Below the pieces are notes generated by a model. The model saw only the letters and a list, made by a program, of their open reading frames with translations. It was not told the DNA's origin and made no database searches. From assembly GCA_002483605.1 (NCBI GenBank), contig DLIG01000006.1:828-35029 (forward strand): a stretch of DNA of 34,202 bases, in the 5' to 3' direction. Every line of letters begins with the position of its first letter. The first letter of the stretch is position 1. The stretch comes from Sulfurovum sp. UBA7648 (GTDB taxonomy: Bacteria > Campylobacterota > Campylobacteria > Campylobacterales > Sulfurovaceae). Both the position numbers and the translations under genes were made by a program. Positions 23,390-31,565 of the stretch are shown piece after piece.

Positions 23390-25876
23390 TTAACTATTCT
23401 CCGTTAGTTTTTGGATAATTAATTCGATATTATGACAAAAGTTTCCATTCTTTTCGATGAGAAACAAGTCTCTAGTGCGATTTTTGATAGTATGTATCTT
23501 TGCAGATGCTATATCTATATTTAAAGAATCAAATATATCTATAATATATGCAAGTAGCCCACTTTGGTTTTTTGTGTGCAAATACATTGATGCATAGTGT
23601 TGTGAATGTTCACAGTTGATATCTATTTCGGAGCGTAATATCGTTGGTTTTTTGATATTTGCTTGCAAAGAAGGATCAAAAGATAATTTTATGATCTCAT
23701 CAACTATATCCATATCATCATCGGTGATCTTGGTGGTGTAATCTATCTTGAAATATTTTAGATTGTCAAATAATTTGCTTATCTCCATATCACCAATTTC
23801 CAGATATGATAATCTACCCAATAGATAACCAAGATTTATAGGTGTTTCCCGTACGATTTCTAAACTAAAATATTCATCATTATGTATCCAGTATCTATAT
23901 CCTTTGGTTCCAAATGCTTTTTTTGAAAGTGCTACTATTGCTTCGGATGAATAACGCAGAAATGGCAAATTGGCAGGAATTGAAAGGATTTTTTTCTGTT
24001 CTGATTTGTTTAGCTTCAAGAAATCTATATTTTTTTTGAGCGCTTGGATCTTTTTGATCCTTTTTGATGTCTCGTCAATAAGTTCTTTATGTTCCAGTTT
24101 TTCGATAGCATTTTCATAAAGTGTTTTTAGCAATTTGCTTATAAATGAATTATATATATTTATGCCGACACCGCTGATGTCGGCATAAGTGAGTATATAA
24201 AGCATATCAATTGATTTTTGATTTTTGAGGTGGGATACAAAATCCAAAATCACTCTTTCATTATGCAAATCTTCTCTTTGTGCTACTCGGCTCATAAGAG
24301 TATGATGTGTTATGAGCATCTCTCCTAATTTAATCATCTCTTCATTAAAGTTTAATTTTTGAGCAAAAGATCTAAAGATCAATGCACCGATAGTACTATG
24401 ATCTTTTTGACGTCCCTTGCCCGTATCGTGCAAAAGAACTACCAGCTTGAGCAAAGCTTTTTCGTCATTGCTCAATCCTTCAAAAAGTAATTTTATATTA
24501 TTGTCTTCGATATTTTCCAAATAATATAGTGTTTTTATGGAATGGATATCAACTGTATAATGATGATAACCGTCAAATTGAGGCAGATCTATTACTTTTT
24601 TAAATGGCGGAAGCAATACTCCAAGCAGCCTAGCTTGTGATAATGTCTCTATAATGCTATGGGCATGTGCACAGTAAAATATTTTTTTTATGTTTTCCAA
24701 GATAGTTTTGGATAGTGCAGATGGTAGCTTTGAGCGTACTAATGTGCCTATAAGTGACGGATGTGCAGCGTAGGCTTTGTCTGCATTTGCTATTAAATAT
24801 TTTAATAATGCACTTAAAGAAGCATTTGTCTCTTCGTAGGTTAGCAATAAGACTTTATCGTCGATGTCAATTATATTTTTACTCATTTCATATACCCATA
24901 AAGTACAGTATAGATCTATGATACGTAAACTTTGTGTGACTTTTTTTGCAAATTTTACATTCTCATCCGGATTGTTTTTATATCCTAGCAATAAGCTTAC
25001 AGCAGGGATCAGTTCAAGACGAAGTCTATCTTCTTTTTTGCGGGAAATTAGATGCAATGCAGATCTGACGCGAAATAAAAACTCCAAAGCAATTCTAAAT
25101 GTACGGTACTCACTGTCAGAAACTATATTGCTTGGAAGCTGCCTTATATTGTCGGTATTGTAAAGCACTTTGCCTATCCAATATACCATGTTCGCATCCC
25201 TAAAACCGCCAACCCCATCTTTGATATTTGGCTCCATAGTGAGAGGAAAACTTTTATGTTTTGCTTTTTGTTCTTCGAGTTTAAGCCTTATAAATTCCTC
25301 TGGATTATCATGCCTTATGGCATTTAGTACATTTTGTGTCTCTGTCCATATGGATTTTGAGCCTTCTATGAATCTGGATTCCAAAAGCGCAGTTTTAATA
25401 GTAATATCTGTTTTGGATACATCAAAAAGCTCTTTGGTCGTATGAACTCTATGTCCAAGCTTCAAGCCCGTATCCCACAAAATATAGAGCATTTTTTCTA
25501 TCAAAACTTTGGTATTATAGCCTTCTATCTCTTCATAAACTATCATGAGGTCTATATCACTATGTACACATAATTGTTCTCTCCCGTAGCTGCCAAGCGC
25601 AACTAGAGCAATGGGAATGGAGTGTTTCATCGGCAAATACTGTCCAAAAGCTTCGCGCAGACTTACGTGGTATATGATTTGCAATATTCCATCAATATGT
25701 CTAGTATGTTGTACTAAAAAATCTTTACCACCGCTTTTGCGAAAACGATTCTCTAGTGTGCCAAAATAATTATTGAGATGTTTTTTGATGACTTTTGCTA
25801 TCTCAAAACTTGTAGCATTGTTATATAAAAGCTCTTCAATTTCTTCTTTGGCCGTATCCACACTTATTCCTGACAT
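23390..25876 (-). CDS. glnD: [Protein-PII] uridylyltransferase / uridylyl-removing enzyme
   Basis: GlnD senses glutamine and adds or removes UMP on PII proteins, setting glutamine synthetase and nitrogen gene activity. The 828-residue protein has the nucleotidyltransferase site GSYGREQLCVHSDIDLM (95-111, with Asp107 and Asp109), the helical linker with IKDGVGGFRD, an HD hydrolase domain (VVLLHDTGKGRQKDHSTIG, near 490), and a C-terminal ACT domain (YLHTKNQSGLLAYIIDIFDSL) for glutamine sensing. It is somewhat shorter than the 890-residue E. coli enzyme, and the first ACT domain is hard to see. AGGAG lies 9 bases before the ATG. Leading glmS, a large glutamine user, it places nitrogen sensing and glutamine spending on one transcript. 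Confidence 0.94.
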   Translation of the reverse strand: MSGISVDTAKEEIEELLYNNATSFEIAKVIKKHLNNYFGTLENRFRKSGGKDFLVQHTRHIDGILQIIYHVSLREAFGQYLPMKHSIPIALVALGSYGREQLCVHSDIDLMIVYEEIEGYNTKVLIEKMLYILWDTGLKLGHRVHTTKELFDVSKTDITIKTALLESRFIEGSKSIWTETQNVLNAIRHDNPEEFIRLKLEEQKAKHKSFPLTMEPNIKDGVGGFRDANMVYWIGKVLYNTDNIRQLPSNIVSDSEYRTFRIALEFLFRVRSALHLISRKKEDRLRLELIPAVSLLLGYKNNPDENVKFAKKVTQSLRIIDLYCTLWVYEMSKNIIDIDDKVLLLTYEETNASLSALLKYLIANADKAYAAHPSLIGTLVRSKLPSALSKTILENIKKIFYCAHAHSIIETLSQARLLGVLLPPFKKVIDLPQFDGYHHYTVDIHSIKTLYYLENIEDNNIKLLFEGLSNDEKALLKLVVLLHDTGKGRQKDHSTIGALIFRSFAQKLNFNEEMIKLGEMLITHHTLMSRVAQREDLHNERVILDFVSHLKNQKSIDMLYILTYADISGVGINIYNSFISKLLKTLYENAIEKLEHKELIDETSKRIKKIQALKKNIDFLKLNKSEQKKILSIPANLPFLRYSSEAIVALSKKAFGTKGYRYWIHNDEYFSLEIVRETPINLGYLLGRLSYLEIGDMEISKLFDNLKYFKIDYTTKITDDDMDIVDEIIKLSFDPSLQANIKKPTILRSEIDINCEHSQHYASMYLHTKNQSGLLAYIIDIFDSLNIDIASAKIHTIKNRTRDLFLIEKNGNFCHNIELIIQKLTENS

Positions 25877-25900
25877 TGAATTTGACTCCTAAACTTATAT

Positions 25901-25909
25901 TGGTATAAT
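25901..25909 (+). promoter_or_regulatory. Extended -10 promoter for mqnE
   Basis: TGG followed by TATAAT (25904-25909) is a perfect TGn extended -10, 36 bases before the preferred mqnE start. It lies in the short divergent gap between glnD and mqnE. Confidence 0.65.
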
Positions 25910-25945
25910 AGCAAAAATTTACAATGAATTGCAGTGGATAAAAAT

Positions 25946-27007
25946 ATGGATTTGATACAAAAAATAGAACGAGGCGAAAGACTGGGTTTTGATGAAGCTC
26001 TTGGGCTTTATGATCTGGATCTGGACATTCTCGGAACGCTTGCTAGTGCCATACGCACAGAAAAATTTGGCAAGAAGAGTTATTTTAATATCAATCGCCA
26101 TATAAACCCGACAAATATTTGTGCGGATATCTGCAAGTTTTGCGCATATAGCGCAAGCAGAAAAAATCCAAACCCATATGCTATGAGCCACGAGGAGATG
26201 CTTCAAATAGCTAAGAGCTCATATGCAAATGGAGCCAAAGAGGTGCATATAGTCTCAGCCCACAATCCTGATGTTGGACTTGATTGGTATATGGGCGGTT
26301 TTAGAAAGATCAAAGATGCTCTGCCTGATATCCATATCAAAGCTCTCACTGCTGCGGAAGTTGACTTTTTAGCTCGACAATACGACAGAAGCTATGACGA
26401 GATTATCGATATGATGATAGCAAATGGAGTTGACAGTATGCCAGGAGGCGGAGCAGAGATATTTGACGAAGAAGTTAGGGATTATCTATGTAAAGGCAAA
26501 GTAAGTTCAGCCAGTTGGCTGGAGATTCATCAAAAATGGCACGAAAGAGGCCGTCAAAGCAATGCCACGATGCTTTTTGGGCATATTGAGAGCAAGGCAC
26601 ATCGCATCGACCATATGCTTAGACTTAGAGATCTGCAGGACATCACAGGCGGATTCAATGCTTTTATACCTCTAGTATACCAAAAGGAAAACAACTTTTT
26701 GCGTGTAGAAAACTTCCCTACAGCACACGAGATACTAAAAACCTATGCTATCAGCCGTATAGTGCTAGATAATATTCCACATATAAAAGCTTATTGGGTG
26801 ACATCGTCTATCAATCTGGCTCTCATAGCCCAAGAGTATGGATGTGACGACCTTGACGGCACAATAGAAAAAGAATCTATTCAATCAGCTGCCGGGGCAT
26901 CAAGTGCAAATGGTATGAAGATTGATGAATTTGTGGGGCTTATCAAAAATGCCGGCTTCGTCCCGGTTGAGAGAGACAGTTTGTATAATGAGCTTAAGGT
27001 TTGGTAA
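25946..27007 (+). CDS. mqnE: Aminofutalosine synthase MqnE (radical SAM)
   Basis: MqnE joins 3-[(1-carboxyvinyl)oxy]benzoate to SAM-derived adenosine to give 6-amino-6-deoxyfutalosine, an early step of the futalosine pathway to menaquinone, the respiratory quinone of this group. The 353-residue protein has the radical-SAM cluster motif CADICKFC (Cys59, Cys63, Cys66; CX3CX2C), HIVSAHNPDVGLDWY, the GVDSMPGGGAEIF segment shared with MqnC/CofH, and a C-terminal EKESIQSAAGA. The SAHNP text and the overall match favour MqnE over MqnC. I choose the ATG at 25946, with GGA 7 bases upstream; a GTG at 25934 would add 4 residues. It stands alone after an extended -10 promoter. Confidence 0.9.
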   Translation: MDLIQKIERGERLGFDEALGLYDLDLDILGTLASAIRTEKFGKKSYFNINRHINPTNICADICKFCAYSASRKNPNPYAMSHEEMLQIAKSSYANGAKEVHIVSAHNPDVGLDWYMGGFRKIKDALPDIHIKALTAAEVDFLARQYDRSYDEIIDMMIANGVDSMPGGGAEIFDEEVRDYLCKGKVSSASWLEIHQKWHERGRQSNATMLFGHIESKAHRIDHMLRLRDLQDITGGFNAFIPLVYQKENNFLRVENFPTAHEILKTYAISRIVLDNIPHIKAYWVTSSINLALIAQEYGCDDLDGTIEKESIQSAAGASSANGMKIDEFVGLIKNAGFVPVERDSLYNELKVW

Positions 27008-27057
27008 AAATTCTCATTCCTGCCTCCTATGCTTTCTGCGTGAGTGTTAAAAACTAG

Positions 27058-27082
27058 ACTGCCACGGCTAAAGCCTCGCAGT
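27058..27082. repeat. REP-like palindromic element after mqnE
   Basis: ACTGC (27058-27062) pairs with GCAGT (27078-27082) and GGC with GCC (27066-27075) around a TAAA loop. On the minus strand it reads GTCACTGCGAGGCTTTAGCC, much like the dispersed 'GTCATTGCGAGG' repeats of many bacterial genomes. It is GC-rich against its surroundings. The gap 27008-27205 otherwise holds the yefM promoter and operator. Confidence 0.55.
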
Positions 27083-27145
27083 GACGATCGTTGCAATTAT
27101 TGAATTGAAAATCTACTTATATAAGTTGAATAGTATTTATATAAT

Positions 27146-27193
27146 TTGACAATAATCTTATTATGTGCTACAATATGTACAATATTTTGAACA
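27146..27193 (+). promoter_or_regulatory. yefM-yoeB promoter with autoregulatory operator cores
   Basis: TTGACA (27146-27151), a 17-base spacer and TACAAT (27169-27174, preceded by TGC) make a near-consensus sigma-70 promoter. TGTACA (27176-27181) and TGAACA (27188-27193) lie exactly 12 bases apart, matching the core sequence and spacing known for the YefM-YoeB operator of E. coli. This predicts that the antitoxin-toxin complex represses its own operon here. Confidence 0.8.
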
Positions 27194-27205
27194 TAAAGGA
27201 CTAAA

Positions 27206-27460
27206 ATGCAAGTAATGAATTTTACTGAAGTTCGAAACAATTTAAAATCTATATTTGACAGCGTTGTACAAAACTCCGAAGAAGTTATAGTAAATCGTAA
27301 AAACGGCGAGAATGTAGTCATTATTTCGCTGGATGAGTATAACAGCATGAAAGAGACAGAATATCTTATGAGTTCTCCGGCAAACAAACAGCGGTTGCTA
27401 AAATCTATTGCGAGCGCAAAATCAGGAAGAGTTAAGCAAAGAGAGCTGATTGAAGAATGA
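27206..27460 (+). CDS. yefM: YefM antitoxin (Phd/YefM family)
   Basis: YefM binds and blocks the YoeB mRNA interferase and, with it, represses the operon. The 84-residue protein has the Phd/YefM N-terminal DNA-binding and dimer domain (MNFTEVRNNLKSIFDSV, then VIVNRKNGENVVIISLDEYNSM with the conserved SLDEYNS) and a charged, flexible C-terminal tail that would wrap the toxin. AAAGGA lies 7 bases before the ATG. Its end overlaps the toxin start by 4 bases (ATGA), the usual coupled order, antitoxin first. Confidence 0.93.
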   Translation: MQVMNFTEVRNNLKSIFDSVVQNSEEVIVNRKNGENVVIISLDEYNSMKETEYLMSSPANKQRLLKSIASAKSGRVKQRELIEE

Positions 27461-27711
27461 AGATAGTCTTTACTCAAGAGGGCTGGGAAGATTATCTATA
27501 TTGGCAAACTCAAGATAAAAAGATATTGAAAAAAATTAATACACTCATCAAAGATATTTCAAGAGAACCTTTTGGCGGACTTGGAAAGCCGGAGCCGCTT
27601 AAATATGATTTTGCAGGATACTGGTCAAGGCGAATTACAGGGGAACACAGATTGGTTTATGAGATTTATGAAGATAGCATAATTATAGTTGCGTGCAGAT
27701 ATCACTACTAG
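27457..27711 (+). CDS. yoeB: YoeB toxin, ribosome-dependent mRNA interferase
   Basis: YoeB enters the ribosomal A site and cuts mRNA during stress when YefM is degraded. The 84-residue protein has the same length as the E. coli toxin, and the catalytic residues fall at the same positions: Glu46, Arg59 (in WSRRIT), Arg65 (in GEHRLVY), His83 and Tyr84 at the C-terminus. It therefore looks active. Nothing suggests decay. The antitoxin precedes it with overlap; a phosphoribosyltransferase gene follows 9 bases later, probably on the same transcript by read-through. Confidence 0.95.
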   Translation: MKIVFTQEGWEDYLYWQTQDKKILKKINTLIKDISREPFGGLGKPEPLKYDFAGYWSRRITGEHRLVYEIYEDSIIIVACRYHY

Positions 27712-27720
27712 GAATATTTT

Positions 27721-28182
27721 ATGAAAAAACACTATTATCCATACACTGAATTTAGAGATGATCTAAAAACATTGACAAAAAAGATAGACAAACCATTTGA
27801 TACTATCGTAGGTATATCTCGCGGCGGGCTCAGTATGGCTCAGATGCTAGGGGAGTATTATGATATACGTAAAGTTTATGCTATAAACTCTATCGGTTAT
27901 GATGATACTGTCAAGCTTGATGAGGTAAGAATATTTAATATTCCAGATCTTAGTGATTCCAAATCAGTATTAATAGTTGACGATATAGTTGACAGCGGTG
28001 ATACACTGATCAAGATTTTAGATCTATTTAAAAATCGATATCCTCATATCAATTTCTATGTAGCCTCTATTTTTTATAAGAAAAGTGCTAAAATTGCACC
28101 AACATGGTATGTAAAAGAAGCACCGAGCTGGATAGAATTTTTCTGGACGGTTGATATAAGGTCATCTCTAAAAACTCCTTAA
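27721..28182 (+). CDS. Phosphoribosyltransferase (purine type)
   Basis: A type I phosphoribosyltransferase that would move the ribose-phosphate of PRPP to a base, probably xanthine, guanine or hypoxanthine for salvage. The 153-residue protein has the substrate strand TIVGISRGGLSMAQMLGEYY (about 29-48) and the PRPP-binding loop VLIVDDIVDSGDTL (about 83-96). The hood region is small, as in Gpt-like enzymes; the base cannot be told from sequence. SD-like AGGA lies just before the ATG. Its position right after yoeB suggests cotranscription with the toxin-antitoxin pair, perhaps by chance insertion of the pair ahead of it. A weak point is the absence of other purine genes nearby. Confidence 0.85.
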   Translation: MKKHYYPYTEFRDDLKTLTKKIDKPFDTIVGISRGGLSMAQMLGEYYDIRKVYAINSIGYDDTVKLDEVRIFNIPDLSDSKSVLIVDDIVDSGDTLIKILDLFKNRYPHINFYVASIFYKKSAKIAPTWYVKEAPSWIEFFWTVDIRSSLKTP

Positions 28183-28262
28183 TGGTATAGAAGCTTAGAT
28201 TTTTGATAAATTATTGTTTTAAATTTTTAAAGGACTAGCTAGGCTAATTCAAGAAAAATTAA

Positions 28263-28271
28263 TGCTATAAT
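28263..28271 (+). promoter_or_regulatory. Extended -10 promoter for the trpG leader
   Basis: TGC followed by TATAAT (28266-28271) predicts a transcript start near 28278, leaving about 160 bases of leader before trpG, unusually long for this window. Confidence 0.6.
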
Positions 28272-28281
28272 TTGCAAAAAG

Positions 28282-28437
28282 ATGGCTTCCCTTGGGGCTT
28301 TTATATCATTTTATATTTCGTTGTTGCCTCATCTTGATTTGTCACAAAGCAAACCTACGATGAGTCGTCTAGAAATATTTTATGCTATACAAGCTATAAC
28401 GTTAAGGAGTTTTAGAGGTGACCTTCAGAGAGGATAG
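28282..28437 (+). CDS. Possible 51-aa leader ORF upstream of trpG
   Basis: An ATG-started frame of 51 codons ends with TAG three bases before the trpG start and is in the same frame as trpG. The frame is open for 64 codons back to a TAG at 28240. The ATG at 28282 lies only a few bases after the predicted transcript start and has no ribosome site, so it would be a near-leaderless gene. The product has a hydrophobic first third and a basic end (LRSFRGDLQRG) and contains no Trp codons, so a classic tryptophan attenuator is unlikely. It may be chance, a gene remnant or a regulatory leader. Confidence 0.3.
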   Translation: MASLGAFISFYISLLPHLDLSQSKPTMSRLEIFYAIQAITLRSFRGDLQRG

Positions 28438-28440
28438 AGT

Positions 28441-29010
28441 ATGATTTTGATGATAGACAATTATGACAGCTTTACTTACAATATAGTCCAATATTGTCGT
28501 GAGCTTGGAGCTGATCTAAAAGTCATTAGAAATGACGAGATGACGATCGAGGAGATTAAAGCGCTTAATCCAGAAAAGATCATTCTCTCCCCTGGCCCTG
28601 CTACCCCGGATGATGCAGGGGTTACATTAGATGTTATCAGAGAGTTTGGCGATACTACGCCGATATTTGGCATTTGCTTAGGACACCAAAGTATCGCTCA
28701 AGCATATGGAGCCGATGTTGTAAGAGCTACAAATATGATGCACGGCAAGACCTCTCAGATAGTTATAGATAAGCCAACCGCTATTTTTCATGATTTGCCA
28801 AATGAATTTCGAGCAACTAGATACCATTCTCTGATCGTGCGTCCTGACTCTTTGCCTTCAGATATCATCCCTACTGCACACAGCAAGGATGACGGAGAGA
28901 TCATGGCTCTAGAGATAAAAGGCAAGCCGATATACGGTGTTCAATTTCATCCTGAATCTATCATGAGCGAATATGGGCATGAGATACTTGCCAATTTCTT
29001 GGATTTATGA
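28441..29010 (+). CDS. trpG: Glutamine amidotransferase of anthranilate / aminodeoxychorismate synthase
   Basis: This subunit releases ammonia from glutamine for the partner that turns chorismate into anthranilate (tryptophan) or aminodeoxychorismate (folate). The 189-residue protein is a complete class I amidotransferase: IDNYDSFTYNIVQY at the N-terminus, SPGPATPDDAG, the nucleophile Cys79 in GICLGHQSIAQ, MHGKTS (typical of TrpG/PabA), RYHSLIV, and the His170-Glu172 pair in GVQFHPES. With no trpE or pabB beside it, TrpG and PabA roles cannot be separated; one protein often serves both. GAGG lies 7 bases before the ATG. It overlaps the next membrane protein gene by 4 bases. Confidence 0.9.
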   Translation: MILMIDNYDSFTYNIVQYCRELGADLKVIRNDEMTIEEIKALNPEKIILSPGPATPDDAGVTLDVIREFGDTTPIFGICLGHQSIAQAYGADVVRATNMMHGKTSQIVIDKPTAIFHDLPNEFRATRYHSLIVRPDSLPSDIIPTAHSKDDGEIMALEIKGKPIYGVQFHPESIMSEYGHEILANFLDL

Positions 29011-30092
29011 GATTATTTGCCAATAGCATTATAGTTTTATTGTATTTAGCAGTTATGCTATATCTAGCAATTGCAATCCCAATTACTCCAAGCGAGGCAG
29101 AATCGTTTTATACATCAAATGATCTAGTATCAAAGTTGATGCATTTAGGAGATGCTCTGATCGGTGGTATTTTCGGCTTGAGATTTTTCTTTTTGATGGC
29201 CGGTTTGCTTTCTGTTATATCGTTTTATATAGTTGCTAATGATACATTCAATAATAAAAAAGATGCCGTGTTTGCTACAGCAATTTTTGCGATGCTGCCG
29301 GGCATCATTATAGGCAGCGTATTGGCCAATATTGCAATGCTCGTGCTTTTATGCGTACTGCTTTATCTCATTGCCTATCATCGGAAGTGGTATATGTTGG
29401 AAATCGCAGCTCTAGCAGCTCTATTTTTGCTGCATGATGCTTCAGTATTGTTTTTTATTGCTATAGCGATCTATGGAGTAGTGAATAAAGAAAAGCGAAC
29501 ATTGATTTATGGATCGGTTTTTGTAATTCTTTTGGTCTTTCTAGATAGAGGGATTGAGATAGGCGGCATACCAAAAGGGCACTTTGCTGAAATTTTTGCT
29601 ATTTATGCATCTCTTTTTTCTCCGTTTGTTTTTTTGTATTTTATGTACACAATTTATCGTATCTGGCTCAGAGAAGATAAAAGCATAATTTGGTACATAT
29701 CATCGATAGCGTTATTTTTGTCTCTCTTGCTTTCCATTAGACAACGAATTTTTATCACAGATTTTGCGCCATATATATTTATCGGTATTATATTTATGAT
29801 GCAAATTTATTATCAAAGTTTAAGAGTTAGGCTTCCGGCTTTCCAGGTCGTATATAAACAAGGCTTATTTGTTTCATTATCTATTTTGATACTCAGTGTT
29901 TTATTTATAGTGGCCCAACCGTTAATTTTTAGTGTTACTAATGGGCTATATTTTAACTTCACAAATAAGGTGTATCGTCCATATCTATTGTCTCAACAAC
30001 TAAAAGCATCCGGGCAGCATTGTTACGATACCAAAAGAATCAAAGAGAGTTATCAACTGCGATATTACGGCATTACCTCTTGCAAAAAATAA
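29007..30092 (+). CDS. Polytopic membrane protein, GT-C glycosyltransferase-like
   Basis: A 361-residue protein with about ten hydrophobic helices and a short polar C-terminal tail that carries two Cys residues (QHCYDTKR and TSCKK). The first loop after helix 1 has PSEAESFYT, like the acidic DE-type motif in the first periplasmic loop of GT-C glycosyltransferases (ArnT, PMT, family 39), followed by the same helix pattern; such enzymes move sugars from lipid carriers. The match is to topology and one motif, so the substrate is unknown. It overlaps trpG by ATGA and must be cotranscribed with it, though a glutamine amidotransferase and a sugar transferase have no clear link. Confidence 0.6.
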   Translation: MRLFANSIIVLLYLAVMLYLAIAIPITPSEAESFYTSNDLVSKLMHLGDALIGGIFGLRFFFLMAGLLSVISFYIVANDTFNNKKDAVFATAIFAMLPGIIIGSVLANIAMLVLLCVLLYLIAYHRKWYMLEIAALAALFLLHDASVLFFIAIAIYGVVNKEKRTLIYGSVFVILLVFLDRGIEIGGIPKGHFAEIFAIYASLFSPFVFLYFMYTIYRIWLREDKSIIWYISSIALFLSLLLSIRQRIFITDFAPYIFIGIIFMMQIYYQSLRVRLPAFQVVYKQGLFVSLSILILSVLFIVAQPLIFSVTNGLYFNFTNKVYRPYLLSQQLKASGQHCYDTKRIKESYQLRYYGITSCKK

Positions 30093-30133
30093 TATTAAAG
30101 ATAAATAATTGTTTCTAAAATACACATTATCTC

Positions 30134-30139
30134 TATAAT
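30134..30139 (+). promoter_or_regulatory. Possible -10 element for aclBA
   Basis: TATAAT at 30134-30139, 82 bases before aclB. A second candidate (TAATATAAC near 30187-30195) lies closer. A strong ribosome site AGGAG precedes the ATG. Which hexamer is used cannot be told by eye. Confidence 0.4.
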
Positions 30140-30221
30140 CATAATTTTCAACATCAATTGCAAAAAAAGTTAAAACATTATCATGGTAATATAACTCACC
30201 AACTCAAAAAAGGAGAACTCG

Positions 30222-31556
30222 ATGGCTCAAAAAGCGATTAGAGAGTATGATGCTAAGACAATTTTAGCAAAACATTGGGATAAGTATTTTCCAGATTTTA
30301 CTTATGCCTATGAAACCATAATGGTTCAAAACGGAGCAGAACTCAAAAGTGCTGCTGCACAAAAAACATGGCTTGCCAATAAACCTTTGGTTGCCAAACC
30401 GGACATGCTATTCGGAAAAAGAGGCAAAAACGGCCTAGTACTATTTAGAGACAGCAAACCAGGCGATGTTAGCTTGGATAAAGCAGCAAGCTGGATAGAT
30501 GAGAAATCAAGCTCAAAACAAAATGTATATTTTTCATTTGACGGCGATACACCGAGTGGCGAGCCAAAAAGTGACTATTTGACACATTTTATTGTTGAGC
30601 CGTTCACTCCGCACGAACAAGCCGAAGAGTATTACATCAGTGCAACATGTGTTGGCGATGATGATGTGCTCTATATGTCTGCAGAAGGCGGTATGGAAGT
30701 AGAAGAAAATTGGGACAAAGTTACAGAAGTAACATTTGCTATCACTGATACTGAAGAAGAAATAGAAGCAAAAATCAGAGCAAATATCCCTAAAGATGTT
30801 GCAGACAAAGATAAAGAAGGATTTGCTAAATTTGCAATAGGTTTCTTTAGAGCTTACAGAGAACTAAACTTTGCTTATCTTGAAATCAACCCTTTTGTTA
30901 TGCAAGGTAATAAAATTGAACTTCTTGATATGGTTGCCAAACTAGATGATACTGCCGGATTTATGATGACAAAAGAGTGGGGCGATGTTGAATATCCAAC
31001 TTCTTTCGGTATGGAAGAAAAATCCCCTGAGGTTATGGCTATAGAAGAAGCTGATAGCAAATCTGGTGCTTCACTTAAACTTACTGTTCTTAAGCCGGAC
31101 GCTAGAATCTGGACAATGGTAGCAGGCGGTGGTGCATCAGTTGTTTATGCTGATACGATCGCAGACCTTGCAGGTATCGAAGATTTGGCCAACTATGGCG
31201 AGTATAGCGGCGGGCCAACAACAGGCGAAACACAATTTTATGCAGAAACTTTGCTTGATCTTATGACAAGAAGCAAAGATCCTAAAGGCAGAGAAAAAGT
31301 TCTCATCATAGGTGGAGCCATCGCAAATTTTACTGATGTTGCAAAAACATTCACAGGTATTATTTTGGCATTTGAAAAATATGCCGAAAAGATGAAAGAT
31401 GTAGGCGTTAAAATTTATGTTAGAAGAGGCGGACCAAACTACGAAAAAGGTCTAAAAGATATCAAAGAAGCAGCCGACAGACTTGGTCTTTGGATTGATG
31501 TATATGGGCCGGAAACTCACGTGACAGATATCGTGAGAATGGCAGTAGAGGGATAA
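30222..31556 (+). CDS. aclB: ATP-citrate lyase, subunit B (ATP-grasp)
   Basis: ATP-citrate lyase cleaves citrate with CoA and ATP to acetyl-CoA and oxaloacetate, the step that lets the TCA cycle run in reverse to fix CO2. The 444-residue AclB holds the ATP-grasp and citrate-binding parts: LAKHWDKYFPDF at the start, KPDMLFGKRGKNGLV in nucleotide binding, FAYLEINPFVM and LLDMVAKLDD with metal and phosphate ligands, then the citrate-binding part with MVAGGGASVVYADTIADL and ANYGEYSGGPTTGET. AGGAG lies 6 bases before the ATG. It is followed by aclA after 9 bases. The two-subunit form is typical of Chlorobi and Campylobacterota. Confidence 0.96.
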   Translation: MAQKAIREYDAKTILAKHWDKYFPDFTYAYETIMVQNGAELKSAAAQKTWLANKPLVAKPDMLFGKRGKNGLVLFRDSKPGDVSLDKAASWIDEKSSSKQNVYFSFDGDTPSGEPKSDYLTHFIVEPFTPHEQAEEYYISATCVGDDDVLYMSAEGGMEVEENWDKVTEVTFAITDTEEEIEAKIRANIPKDVADKDKEGFAKFAIGFFRAYRELNFAYLEINPFVMQGNKIELLDMVAKLDDTAGFMMTKEWGDVEYPTSFGMEEKSPEVMAIEEADSKSGASLKLTVLKPDARIWTMVAGGGASVVYADTIADLAGIEDLANYGEYSGGPTTGETQFYAETLLDLMTRSKDPKGREKVLIIGGAIANFTDVAKTFTGIILAFEKYAEKMKDVGVKIYVRRGGPNYEKGLKDIKEAADRLGLWIDVYGPETHVTDIVRMAVEG

Positions 31557-31565
31557 GGAGAACAA

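Noticed and set aside
28278..28440. Signal-recognition-particle RNA, 6S RNA or tRNA in the trpG leader
   Set aside because: No conserved core of these RNAs and no cloverleaf could be found.
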